DNA of 64,000 nt, taken from assembly GCA_027605045.1 (NCBI GenBank), contig JAQFWX010000012.1, forward strand, positions 260,930 to 324,929, given 5' to 3'. The notes under the pieces are model-generated. The model saw only the letters and a program-made list of their open reading frames with translations. It was not told the DNA's origin and made no database searches. The position numbers were made by a program, and so were the translations under genes. The DNA comes from Phallus indusiatus. Taxonomy: Eukaryota; Basidiomycota; Agaricomycetes; Phallales; Phallaceae. Shown in pieces: positions 44,027-56,276 of this stretch (the stretch's first letter is position 1; each line of letters starts with the position of its first letter).

Positions 44027-45765
44027 ATGCTTTGCAAACTCACCCTTCTTGCTTCGATTCTGTCTCTCTTGGTCGCTGCTACTCCTGTTGAGAAAAGCAG
44101 TAGTAAGGGCCTTAGGATCAAATTACCTAATCGAAGATCCGTGACGCAAGAAAATGGCGTTTTCAACCTGACTGAAGCTATAAGGCAATCGGCCATAACT
44201 CGAGAGTAAGTCTAGTCTGCTTTTGCCGTTTCAACGTTGCCGGTTGAGTTCACATATACATATGTATATTAGGAAACATCGCCAAAACTCAATCAACGTG
44301 CAGCGGATTTCAGAACTTGGTCTTGCTAATGTAAATACGAATGTATTAAATTTTGTTCATTGGATTGACGATTTTACACATAGAGGACAAAGATTAAACA
44401 ACCTAAAGCACAAACCCTTCCCAACCATTCTCAGCAACGCCGTCAATCCGAGCCTTTGACTGAGGAAGTAAATGGTGCAGAGTGGGCGGGAACCATCTCC
44501 ATCGGCACCCCAGGTCAAAATTTTCTGGTCGAATTTGACAGTATGTGATCGGTTTCTCTCTTTACTTCTTCATTCCAAGTTGACGGTCTTTTTCAACTAG
44601 CCGGAGCCAATTCTCTTTGGGTCCCCTCTTCTTCTTGCACTTCTTCAGTCTGCAGTCAAAAGAACAAATATGACGCTAGCCAGTCTTCAACGAGCCATGA
44701 GCAACCTCAGGCTGGTAGTTTATCAACTACGTATGCCGATGGCTCTTCAGTTTCAGGTGACCTACTATTTGAAACAGGCATGTTCCTTTTCGAATCTTTA
44801 TTGAGCGAGGGAGATTGAGACTTTGGTTAATAGTCACTGTTGGCGGCATTACGGTTAAGGATATGATTATTGGATCGGCTATCAATGTGTCTACTGACTT
44901 TGAAGCAGATCCCATTGACGGGTATGTTTGTACATGTGTGTGTAACTCGTTCGCTTTACATACTCACGTGGTCTGAAACAGTATTTTTGGAATGGCACGC
45001 GCTAGTACAGTTTTGACCACAGAATTAAATTTTGTGCTTCTCGCGAAAATACAAGGACTAATCCCTGATGATACGTTCGCGATCAAACTTGCTGAGACGG
45101 GATCTTCTCTTTTCCTTGGAGGTGTTGATGATGCACTCTTCACTGGTGATTTTGAATATCATCCACTTACTGCAGACGCTAATACGGACTGGAAAATTGG
45201 CGGTACCTCTCTTAATGTGGGATCAAGCACTCCTGTCTCCAATTTTGAGGCTATCATCGATAGGTATGTCTGCTTGTTTTTTAACTTGTGAAACTTAATG
45301 AGTGAATTTTCAAAAAGCGGAGCGAGTCTTATATATGGTCCCGCCGATCGCGTTAAAGAATTTTACGCGCAAATTCCCGGCTCTGCCCCGCTTGACGGGA
45401 CAGACTTTTACAACTTCCCTTGCTCTTCTACACCTTCTGTTTCGTTTAGCTGGGGTGGTGAAAATTGGAGCATGTCTCCCGACACGTAAGCATACATTTT
45501 CATGAAAAGCAATATTTTGTTTCACGATTCTCTAGTTTCAACATCGGGCCGCTGGAAGCGGGCGAATCGCAGTGCATTGGTGCCATTACTGCTCAAGATG
45601 TTGGGACTGGGAATGTGTGGTTAGTCGGAGATAAGTATGTGTATAATGTATTCGATATCTGTTTATGTTTTTTTTTTCTAATTACCTATACACTGCAGGT
45701 TTCTGCAGAATGTGTACACTGTTTTCGCTAATAATGATCAGATCGGATTTGCACATCTCTCATAA
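44027..45765 (+). CDS. Secreted aspartic protease (pepsin family A1)
   Basis: The protease is made as a preproprotein. The signal peptide is MLCKLTLLASILSLLVAA, followed by a basic propeptide (KGLRIKLPNRRSV, RKHRQNS). Mature domain: EWAGTISIGTPGQNFLVEFD, then the first active-site motif DTGANSLWVPSSSC (split by an intron after FD), the flap region TTYADGSSVSGDLLF, ITVKDMIIGSAINVST, GIFGMARA, FLGGVDDALF, the second active-site motif in AIIDSGASLIYGP (Asp-Ser-Gly-Ala, a permitted variant of DTGT), and the end NVWLVGDKFLQNVYTVFAN, FAHLS, stop at 45763-45765. About nine exons. One intron after LLFET begins with GC (GCATGT) instead of GT, a known rare donor. Cysteines C-x(n)-C around SSSCTSSVC fit a disulphide loop. 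Confidence 0.9.
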
Positions 45766-46870
45766 ATGCAGGTAAACATGTGTATTTATTCACTATTCTG
45801 AGAGATAGACACGAGATAGCATAGTTCATGACATATTTATTATCATTATTATTACGGAACACATCATTTACTCGGGATCCTTCTTTGATTGAAATACCAT
45901 ATTGGCGGTGTTGGGGTTGGTTTAGGCGTGCAAAAAAATTCCATTATTCAGTTCCAATCAGCTTGTCAGTCTGAACCCGATACGGTGAAAAAGAGGCTGG
46001 GTGCTGGGGCGGCCCAACCTCCAGAGATGGAGTTGATACACAGACGCTAATAGGCTAATAAGAAAGGGAGAAACGTTGAACGGAGAGATGCTGTGTCAAT
46101 TCAACAGCGACGCAAAGGCAGGTCAGCCCGTGATTAGTGAATGCAACAGTACCGTAAACGTGTCCGCTGTCCATCATCCTAAGTCTTAAATACGATTAGG
46201 AGTGAATCCTGAGAGGGCTAAATGCTACTGCACCACCAACCCGTATAGAGTGAGTGGCAGCCGAAAGATATGGGAACCAGTGACTGTGTGTGGGAAAATA
46301 GAGAAAGAACTGAGGGAAAATCAGTTTTGTAGATACTAAATAGTTTTTAGTATATATACAATTTCGAAAGAAACAATGAAGTCTATGAGTAATGATGAAG
46401 AAAAACGTGTCATACGCGTCATGCCTACGCGCCTGATAAGCGACTCAAGCATCCTTTACATAATTTTGCTGTAATGTATGGGAAAGAGTGAGAGTAACAA
46501 AATGAAAAATGAGCTGAGGGAGAGACTAGTACCGTAGTACGCGTCGCTTTTCTTTGGTCTTTATTCCCGCTATCTTATCGTTATTTTCCGGCAAATACCG
46601 AAGAGTCATGATTGGACAATTGCTGAAGCTGAAGGCGCCAGTCTCTGCATATTTCGGACTCCGCTGTGTATCTTCTCGAGTCTACAATGACAAGGACGCG
46701 CCAGCGCCCGTGCACGTGAGTCGTGATCAAAGCGAACAATACGTCATAGCGTGACGCGGAAGTAAAAGCCCTTTGTCCTTTGTTTTTCTTCGCCATGTCA
46801 ATATATAATGGTGCTCTCCGCTACGCTTTTATAATCTACAAAATCTTTTCACGTTTAGGAACTCTACATA
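45766..46870. other. Intergenic region
   Basis: The first 170 bases match the flank of the protease remnant at 43040-43190. Otherwise no gene is seen; a splice-acceptor-like TTTAG at 46855 leaves open an upstream exon of the next gene. Confidence 0.4.
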
Positions 46871-48794
46871 ATGCGAATGCCATTCACTATTGGATGTCGA
46901 GCATGGCAAAAGGACCGGACTACATCGCCTAAACAGCTTTTTCTTGAAAACCTGCGTTTAAAAGCTTTAACATACGACTCTGAAAGATTTTACGAGGACG
47001 ACATGGCGAGCTCTCAATTGCCTCTCAAACCTCATTCGTTTTTGGCTGGCGAGCGTGAGCTGGAGTATATTTTTAAACTTGGGTATCTACAAGAAGAGGT
47101 CGAATTCTGTAAGCTTTATATCGTTTCTCAAGTAAATTCTCTAATCAATGAGCAGTTTTTTCGAAGTCAAAAACGTTCAGACTACATGAAAGGGAACTCT
47201 GGAACTTGAAGTTGCCGATAGCCTATGACCCCGGCGAAATGTCAGGAGCTTTTGGTTTTGATCCATATCACATCAGTGACCGACGCGACGTATTATTTGC
47301 CATAGAACACGGCCCTATTAGGAGTGCGGAGAAGCTAGCTGCCTTGCTGAATGAAGACATTGCAGATCTTCACTTCGCGACACTACGACGAAATCCACTC
47401 CTTCAGGACGATGGCATTGATCCAATGCTTTTCACGTGTTTCAATCCCACAACCAATGAACTAAATTTCGTGAGATGTATAGTTGTGCCTTTGGCTCCTT
47501 GGGAGTTTACCTCGGAAGATTTTGACAATTTTACACAGCTGGGAGTAGTAAGTTTGTATTTTTCATGTTTGGAGTGAATGAGCGCTTACGTGTTCCTATT
47601 GGAAGTTTACCGAAAGTGACGACAACACCGATTTGATGTGGTCATATGTAAGCCTCTAAAATACGCTGTTGTCTCGAGGCGTGTTTCATTTTATATGTCT
47701 TTAGCTCCACGACGTGTGTACAATATACGAGTGCGACTATTTCATCCTCACTACATACGAAAATTGGGCCTTCGGGAGATTTTCACATAGTAAAGCTCAT
47801 AATTTCGTCTTTAATTTTTTTCTGACATTGCTTGATCAATGTTAGCATACGCCCAGGCTCTGATTTCGGAACCTATTTCCAGGACTTCAAAAGATTTAGT
47901 TATGAAATATTTAACTTATTGGATTCTTAATTCCTGCTATACGACCGACACAGCCGTCATTCAGGAGGTCTGTAAGCTATTTTTCAACAATTGATATTAT
48001 TGGGATGCTTAGATTTCCGAATTATTTTTCCGTTTATAGGTTTTTAAGCACGAACTACAGTATTATTTAGTCAAAGTAACGGAAAAATCTTCAAATGGTG
48101 AGATTATCCTACTGCATTCTATCCAAAATATCTCAAAAAAACATCCTTGCAAGGTAAACCTGGGCGCGAGAAATATCAGCTTGCAGTGGTAAACCACGAG
48201 CGCATCACGGGTCGTCCGATCTCGCCGGATCCTTTTTCTGATTACGACTCCGAACCCGAACCAGAAGATGAGCTGTTAGGGAGACCTTGCTATGAATTTA
48301 ACAGGTGGCATAGGACAGAATCTCAAGTTACACACTCAGAACAGCAAGATAATTTCGACTTCCGGAATAAAAACGATAAGGAAATGAAAGAGGAAGAGGG
48401 AGAGACTGCACAAGAGTCAACACCGGAACCTGATCCTAATACCCTGGAGTCTAGTCTCGGAAGTTTGATGGAGACTCGGATGCCCATAGGTGTCGAGATT
48501 GACGAAGATGGCCCCCAAGGCTGCCAAGCTGACGATTTTCAACCAGAACCTTGTTTAGATTCAAAGACCCCCCCAAGGACGTCGGAGGATGCCGAGATTA
48601 TTCAAGATGTCGCCGTGAACTCGGTTCTTCTAACAAACTGCGAGTCTGAATCCTCAGATGTTGTCACCGAATTTACCGGTGAAAGTCATGTTGAAATGTC
48701 GATGGATGTTGACGAGACACCTACTCAAAACTCCCTCCCCATTTCATTCAACGGATCAGATACTTTAGATGTGACAAAAAATGACACATTATAA
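46871..48794 (+). CDS. Uncharacterised protein with acidic disordered C-terminus
   Basis: I do not recognise the family. Seven or so exons join in frame. The start reads MRMPFTIGCRAWQKDRTTSP, then GERELEYIFKLGYLQEEVEF, a splice to SKTFRLHERELWNLKLPIAY, AFGFDPYHISDRRDVLFAIE, APWEFTSEDFDNFTQLG, and exons carrying LHDVCTIYECDYFILTTYEN with WAFGRFSH, ALISEPISRTSKDLVMKYLT and FKHELQYYLVKVTEKS. The last exon (from 48156) is 210 residues of Glu/Asp/Ser/Pro-rich, low-order sequence ending TLDVTKNDTL. The globular first part with 'FILTTYENW.FG' resembles basidiomycete hypothetical proteins. The start codon is the first in frame but an upstream exon is possible. It converges on the next gene with only 48 bp between stop codons. 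Confidence 0.6.
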
Positions 48795-48842
48795 GTACTA
48801 CTAGAACGCGCTATATAAATCAAAAAAAAAATGAGTATATGT

Positions 48843-49670
48843 TTAATTCTTTTCTTCAATGATGATAGTTCCATCATCTCTCATTCGACGACTTTTCCCA
48901 TCCAAGCCCTCCCATTTCTCAACCCCATCAGGTATATCAAATGCCCTTTGACCGTAAAAGATATGTTTACGCTTTTGTTTGTATCAATATGATTATACTT
49001 TTGGGCTTTGGAGAATCAGTTAATGACTTAAACATACTATGTTGAATTTGCTGGGTAGAGCACACGAGGTTTTTGCAGGACTATTATGGCCCGATTCTGT
49101 GTTACCAGGTTGAGAACCAGCTTGTAGAGTTCGTAATGAAGAAGGGAAAATCATGAGCATTCTATTTCCTTCGTCCGCTAATGGACTTCCGCACGTTACA
49201 CAGTATATTTTGCGCGGACAATCAATCGTGGATGTCGTGAGATGTGGATTCTCATCGGAAGACCTGTGACGTCGACATAATCTTGTCATTGCAGGACATA
49301 TGAATATACGCAGTTGATTCAATTTACCGCAAAAATGCAATGTCACCTTCCTTTCCTTGAGTCAAACATGCATCTTTTTTCTGAAAAACTGCCTGGTTGA
49401 AATCAGTCTACGGTGATAAACGTTTTTATGCTATTCTGACTAGAACACACCGCTGTTTGCATGGGTGCCCCATGTAATGCCTTGCATGTATTACAATGGC
49501 ATATTTTGACATCGAGGGGATCTGCCGTTAGAGTGAATTGAACTAGTAACTGATGTAAGTATTCTTGTGTCATAACTCAAAAGTTTAAGACAAATACCTC
49601 TTTTGCAATAACATTCCAAAACGTATTTGCCATCTTTCACTTCGGAGGGATATTTCCAGCTATGAAACAT
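48843..49670 (-). CDS. GFA/CENP-V-fold zinc protein (glutathione-dependent formaldehyde-activating enzyme-like)
   Basis: The fold binds a structural zinc and, in some members, a catalytic zinc that conjugates formaldehyde to glutathione. Start at 49670 reads MFHSWKYPSEVKDGKYVLEC with C-x-C (ECYCKR). The next exon has QFTLTADPLDVKICHCNTCK with HCNTC-x(4)-HGAP, then AVFQKKDACLTQGKEGDIAF. The main exon gives KIYCVTCGSPLADEGNRML, the second C-x-x-C, then MIFPSSL. The last exon reads HIFYGQRAFDIPDGVEKWEG, a family-typical end, then SRRM...IEEKN, stop at 48843-48845. All expected zinc ligands (C-x-C, C-x-x-C, C-x-x-C) are visible. The exact substrate is unknown; many fungal members are uncharacterised. 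Confidence 0.8.
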
Positions 49671-50181
49671 GCGCCTCGGTCAGAATCATCGCGACATCCA
49701 ACCAAGATCATAATATATCAGCACAAACCGAAAGGGGGGATCATTTAGCCAATTGTGCTCTTTTGATTCAGCGATATTCGTTGAATGTCCCTGGTTTTGC
49801 ATGAAAGGATTGTAGGATCAAAAAGATTCACGAAATTTCAAAAGTTGTCCGTTGTCTGAAATAGTGAAGTCGGAAGAACAGTATAAAAGTCTGAGCCCCA
49901 GTCATGGAATAAATGACGCAATGCATAGCGTCGTGCGATTTAGAGTTATGTAAAGCGCCGTTGACGGCCCAATAAGTAAAACCCTCCTGAACTAAAAGTA
50001 TATTAGATGTAAATATAAATAATATGATGTAGTGTGTAACTCGAACAGGGCAACATTCTTTTTTATGCATTATGAATTTCGGCGAGAAGAATAATCAAAA
50101 AACGAAACAGAATTAACCCGTTTGTATGAAACACCGATACTGGCTCAAATATCGAATTGTCACTGAGTGATTGGAGGGGAA
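49671..50181. other. Intergenic region
   Basis: A minus-strand open frame at 49828-50070 has no family features. Otherwise nothing is seen. Confidence 0.4.
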
Positions 50182-52688
50182 TCAAAACTTCAAAAATCTC
50201 AAATCTCCTCTTTTAGTATAAACAATTCCGACGAAAAAAGCCAGCAGCACCAACTTGAACCATGTTCCGGATTTTTTCTCCTTGTATTGTGGGATCGTCT
50301 TTGCTAGACTAGCTTGCGCGCTTTTCGCTTTTGCTTCCTGTAATAAGAGAATTAGTGATGTCCGGTGGTCATGAGTGAATAACTCACAGTATATGGTGGG
50401 AATCGGAATCCAATGACATGATCGACCCTGATATTTGCAGATGTTGTAAGTACGATGTTTAAAGGACAAAAATAAAGAGGACTTACCAGTTTGGTGAATG
50501 GAGCACAGGCCGGTGATGAACAAATGTGTCGAAAGAATATTTGCCTTTGTGTGAGCCATCTATTCAAAGACGAAATGAATTAGCATGATTTGAGGTTGCA
50601 AGGAAGGTATTTATGGCTGCTTACACCCAGAACCACCTACGCCCGTAAAAGGTGTAACCGAAGCTATTGGGCGAGTATTCATGTCAGATAGAAGTGGTAA
50701 AGCAGAGGAACAAACAACTCACATCCCGCCTGGAGAATTACATCATTCTGCATGAACATTCCAGATAATGTACTCTCCCTAACTGAAAAAAGACATCAAA
50801 TCTGGGTGCATTCTCAGGATGAGATAAAGTGAATACTTCTTTTGCTGAAGTTGTTATCTCTTGTGAAAACGTAAAGCGCGAGCGGATGATCGCTGGAAGA
50901 GAAGGAAAAAATAAATTAAATGTAATTTAAGAGTTTAAAATAATTGTTACGAACTTGCTATTGATATACTGGATCCCGACGTCAATGCTGTGGACCGGAA
51001 CAATGGGTAATATCGGACCAAAGAGCTCGCTTGAATGAGATCATTCATTAATGAGGTTTCACAAAACAAATGAAAAGATCAAATTACTCTTTCATAAGGG
51101 AGTCATCAAAAGTTACGTTTGAAACAACCGTTGGTGCGATATATTTGTCTTCCCTAGAGGTTTCACCACCAAACACGATCTCTCCTAATTTTAAGTTTCA
51201 GAAACTTGATTAAGAGGAAAGCCGAAGAAACACATGTACCTCTCGTTTGTTTCAAAAGGCCCGTTATTCGATCCCAATGCGCATGTGCACAAATTCTCGA
51301 GAAAGCTCCAGGTTTGCGGGGATTGCCATCTGGATAGAACTGGCTGTACGCTTTCTTGAACGCCTCAACTAATTTAGCTTGCGAACTGTCCTGTATAATG
51401 ACATAATCAGGAGCGACACAACTCTAAAACAAAAAAGGATCGAATTCAGTCGCACTTCCATCACAAGATTCAAGAGCTTATTGGACGAATTTTACCTGCC
51501 CAGCGTTGAGAATTTTGCCCCATAGTATGCGTCGCGCCGCAAGATCAAAGTCTGCATTTTGATCGATTACGACGGGAGATTTACCCCCTAATTCCAGAGT
51601 CACGGGTGTAAGGTGTTGCGCCGCTGCTGTAGCGACGATTCGTCCAACTCTTCCGCTGCCTGAGATGAAGAGTCCGTGTGGTCAGTGGACAAGGACAGGG
51701 ACGGGCATACTTGTCGGGACAATGTTACGTACCGGTATATAGAACTATTTGTGACGAATTAAATGCTTGTTCTTTAGAAATGAAATGAAAAACATACTAT
51801 GGGCCCACTTTAGAGATAATAACTAAGCGAGATCAAAATCTGGGGTTCTTAAATACATTATGAAAAATTAGGAATGTACCTTGGTAGTTTCTTCAACGGC
51901 GCCATTGATGATTTTATAACAACTCTGAGTGAGGAAAGAACAGTTATTGGTCTTCAATCTGCAGCAATGAAATCATTTCTTACTGAGTCGAGATATTTTG
52001 GGAACAGGTCGATAAGCAACTCGGTAATAGCCGGCGTCAATTCAGAAGGTTTGAGGACAACGGTACAGCCAGCAGCGATGGCGCCGGTCTAGAAGACATT
52101 TAAAAAAACACGTGAATAAAAACCAATTGGAAAGCCATGATTGGAAGAAGAAAATAGCTGATTACAATGGGGGCCATACACCAAAGCGGATAGTTGAAGG
52201 GACTGATGATCAAAACGGGGCCTTTGGGTTCTTTGTAAATCTTTGGGGAGAACGCAAAAAAATCGAAATCAAATGGGGCTTTTGAGGGTTTAACCCATGA
52301 GTCTAGCTTGTTGTAAGCAAGCAACGCTTCGGAAATGATAGCGCTGGTGTCGCAGCTGTGTAGAGAAAGTTATCGCCGCCAACGTCAGTCGACTACTAGA
52401 CTAATACACCCTGAGAGAAACGGACGAACAAATGTGTCTCCTGGGCGGGACGACCCAAGTCTTTGGCAAACGCTACTTCGAAAGCTTTTGAATTGTCTTT
52501 GAACAAAGAAGCTAGTTGTAGGAGCTGTTTCTTCCTGAACGATATAGGTTTCGTAATTCCTGATCGGAACGAGGCTACGATGCGTTCATGAGCCTTCAAA
52601 GTATCTGTCAGTAGAATGTTCGCGAGAAGAAGAGTAGTAATGAGAGAATAGTTACCGAGAGTATCTCTTCAGTTGTGCTATACGACAT
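50182..52688 (-). CDS. Fatty-aldehyde-type aldehyde dehydrogenase with C-terminal membrane anchor
   Basis: The enzyme oxidises aldehydes to acids with NAD(P)+; this class (ALDH3-like) prefers medium to long-chain aldehydes. The start (52688) reads [11 protein letters not shown], spliced to [20 protein letters not shown]. Later exons give [55 protein letters not shown] segment, [17 protein letters not shown] with the general-base Glu, [13 protein letters not shown] with the catalytic cysteine (intron lies just before it), FFGGETS and LFGPILP-type segments. After RFPPYT, the last exon adds a Lys/Ala helix and a hydrophobic anchor ([20 protein letters not shown]), stop at 50182. The tail should place it on the ER or peroxisomal membrane. 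It is tandem with the related gene at 53899. Confidence 0.85.
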
Positions 52689-53898
52689 GAAGGATGATTG
52701 ATTTATTGAAGAGTGGAAGTGGATGGTTTTAAAAGGTTTCCCCACATCATCTGCGTAATATGTATATGAGCAGAATTTGATTTTCACGCGATTACATAAG
52801 TCAGGGGGTGATCTGTCCAATGATTGTGCGACTGGAGAAATGTTTGGTGAGAAAACGCGCTGTACAATTCAAAGCTGGTTTGGGACGCAAAGTTGCGAGA
52901 AAATGTTCTGCACCCTGATTGGGACCTTTGCACAGGGCCACATCACGATTCACGAATCACGATTTCGAGTTGCCATTTGCCAACTGAACAGCTAAATTAT
53001 ATCCCTGGCAAAAGTCAGTAAATCATGATACGGAAGACATCAGATCGCGCGTGCGATTGTTTCTGGAGCAAAACTCTGCGTCATTACTTCATATTGTGGC
53101 TGGTCATCTGGTTTTCGCCTGATAGTGACGACGACGGGTGACGATTAAGTATGATGACCGCAGTGGGTATTACAGTTCAATACCTTCGGTTCGGTTCTAA
53201 ACAGGTTTGTAATACCGAACCGACCTCAAACGACCCATCGAAGTTTCAAGCCCACACCGGGCTGAAACAAACTGATTTTGGCACCAGTTTACTATTTGCG
53301 GTCGAGACTTGTTGGGCGCTAAACGATTAGTAATGACCCAGGCTCCACAAGTGACAACAATGTTGAGTCAAGAGTCGCAAGACCGCCGGGCTAAACAACT
53401 TCAAGCCTGCCAAAATGGGGCTTGTGGATGGAGATAGAAAGATAAATTGGATAATATAGTTATAAAAGGTATCATTATGATTCTGTTATGACTTCCAAAT
53501 ACTAAATAGTTTACCGGGACCCTGGGTCCAAACTGGTTCGGTATTCTGGAAGATTGCAGTTTTGAGTTCGTTCCCAAACCGGTTTCAAATTGGACCCCGA
53601 TTCGTACTTATCGGTATTGAAAACCGGCTTAGTTATTTTAAGCAAACGGTATTACTTGTTTCAACCTCTCCAGGCCCCTACAAAACGCCTTACTAAATAG
53701 TAGTACTGGTTGAACCAAGCGACGACTGCCTCCAACCCAATCTCTGTAATTTAACACCTGTACATTATTAGTTGCACAGAATGGTTGGTGAAGACTGAAA
53801 TCAATAATGCTCAGATTTATTGTTATTCACATGCGCAACTGCTACGCAAAAGCCGAACTTGGGATGTATCATGTGGACAGCCTCATGATGGTAGTACA
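52689..53898. other. Intergenic region with AACCGG-rich repeat
   Basis: From about 53180 to 53640 there are repeated, partly inverted stretches such as AATACCGAACC (53213) and GGTTCGGTATT (53535), plus several AAACCGG motifs. This looks like a decayed, non-coding repeat, not a gene. No open frame of note exists here. Confidence 0.5.
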
Positions 53899-56276
53899 TT
53901 ATAACTTATAGTATGTAAGATACAGACACCTGAATAAGAAATTACGATTTGAAAGGAGGGATAAATCGCGTCGTGCCGCTACATCCGCCTTTGTTATTAT
54001 GTGTTGGCAGGCCTCGGTCTGGGAGGTAATGATACCATCGTTAATCTTTTTAGAATTTTCAAGTTTCCATCCTATAAGTCGAAATGAGATTATAAATACA
54101 TCGTGAATCATTAGGGGGACTTCAGAATAGAGAACATACGGTGTATGGGGGGTATCTAGCCTTCATGAGAATATCAAGCCTACGAATGTTATGTAAACCA
54201 AACAAGAATCTAGTATGCAAAAGATTTTCGTACCAGCTCGGAGAGTTAAGTACAGATCTTGAATGCGTAAAGGTTTCAAAGCCAAATTTTCCTTTGTAAC
54301 TACCATCTAAGGAGGAAACAATCTAAGATGAGAAGTCGGCCTGAACTTGTTACAGAAGTAATACTCACATCCCGAATTACCGGTACCACCGAACGGAATA
54401 GTATTGCCTGTACCATGCTATATTAATTTATTGCACTCAAAACGTTTGAGCAGCTAACGCACAGCCTCCTTGTACAACCACGTCGTTTACTACAACCGAA
54501 CCTGACAGGGTATGTTCAAGAACTAAAGTCGTGCGTTAATAATCAACTTAGGAAAGAAAGACGCCTTGAAACGCAGTTCACCAAATTTCTTGAATCTCGA
54601 ATCATTTGTAAATATATACAATGCCAATGGTCGGTCCCTGCCCGAAACAATCTGAATGGCCTCTTTGGGATTCTTTACTGAAACAACCGGCAGTATCGGA
54701 CCAAAGATTTCACTGTCGTAAACAAAAGCCTAAGCATGGACAGCGGGAAACTCAGAAATAGACGCAACATACTCTTGCATTAGGATATCATCTAAAGCTA
54801 CATCTTTAACGAGTGTAGGGGAAACATAACGAGAGCTGATGTCAACATCGCCGCCGAAAACAATTTCTCCTGTTTAGAGTTACAAAGACTTTAAATGAAT
54901 CGTTCATCGTAAGAGCATTAGAATCTTTGGATTACCTTTAGTTTTTTCCAAGATATTTTGTAGTCTTTGAGTATGGTGTTCTGATACAATTCGAGCAAAC
55001 GATTTGGATCTCGCTGGTCCTTCCGGAAAGAAACTTTTATATCTGTCGAAATAAGTCAGGTTAGGGATTCCGTATAAAAGAACGACCAGATCTAGAAAAA
55101 TGATTGTACGAACACTTCTTCACATTGTTTAATAAACGCATCCTTAACACCTTCTGCCACTATGACATAATCTGGCGCAATGCAGGTTTGACCGCTGTTC
55201 AGGAATTTACCCCACAAAATTCGTCGGGCAATTAGAGGAATATCGGCGGTATTGTCAATTATACAAGGCGACTTTCCACCAAGCTGAGAGGATGGTACAA
55301 GGAAAGTTAGTATAATGATGAAGACGGTAGCATTGGGCTCTAACAGACCTCCAAGGTGATCGGAGTCAGATGCTTGGCGGCCGCCGTAGCAACAATCCTG
55401 CCGATGCGAGCAGATCCCGCATACATGATATGATCCCATTGAAGCTCTAAAAGCTTTGGAGATCTTAGACAGTGAATGTAACATAAGATAATGTTGACAT
55501 ACAGCTGTGGTTTCTTTTACGGCACCATTTACGACACGATACAGGTCTTGGTCGAGGTACTTTGGGAACAACTCAGCCATTAGAGCTGATGTCGCGGGAG
55601 TAAGTTCCGATGGTTTGATGACACAGGGACATCCGGCTGCAATTGCACCGGCCTGAAAAAGGTTTTAGCTTGGACAAACGAGTTAGGACCAAGCCTGCTG
55701 CTTTGTAAACTGACCAGCCCAGTGAGAGTCCAGAGGGGAAAGTTGAAGGGGAGAATGTAAAGGACGACCCCTTTAGGTTCTTTGCGAATTGTGGGAGACG
55801 AAGGCATCCACAGAAGACTCCAATTGGATGGTCCGCTGTCTTTAACCCAGGAACTGACATTCTTGTAAGCAAACAAAATCTGTGATGCTGAATTAGCTGA
55901 GAAACTTCATCCGAGGGAAGACCGTACTTCGTTCATCATCCCAGATATATCTGTCCTGATCACTGTTAATTAGAATTCATGAGTTATAAATGGACATACT
56001 CACATGTAACTATCAATAAGTGGACGGCCCATATCTTTTTCCAAAGCTTCCTCCCAACGGCTCATGTTATCCTGAAAAGCATAACCCAATTGCAGGAGCT
56101 GATCTTTTCGATAGTTTACATTTGCCAATTTGCCGGCACCATTGTTGAAATTTGCTTTCAGTGACGCGTGAATCTAGTAGCAAGTCATTTAGAGAACTCC
56201 GAGTCAACTTGCAAGTCAATTAATTAACTAACTTTCGGGATATCTTCCAGAGGAGTATAAACGAGTGCGTTTGACA
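53899..56276 (-). CDS. Fatty-aldehyde-type aldehyde dehydrogenase, second paralogue, no membrane anchor seen
   Basis: Start at 56276 reads [15 protein letters not shown], then [20 protein letters not shown] and [20 protein letters not shown]. The nucleotide-binding and catalytic exons give [91 protein letters not shown] with the active-site Glu, [17 protein letters not shown] with the nucleophilic Cys, [76 protein letters not shown] and RYPPYT. The last exon (about 53899-54066, beginning [13 protein letters not shown]) is hydrophilic and differs from the membrane tail of the neighbour. The 3' exon boundary is the least certain part. Confidence 0.8.

Noticed and set aside
53165..53660. AACCGG-rich region considered as a transposon with terminal inverted repeats
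   Set aside because: Short inverted matches (about 11 bp) exist, but the ends do not align and no target duplication is found; listed only as a decayed repeat.
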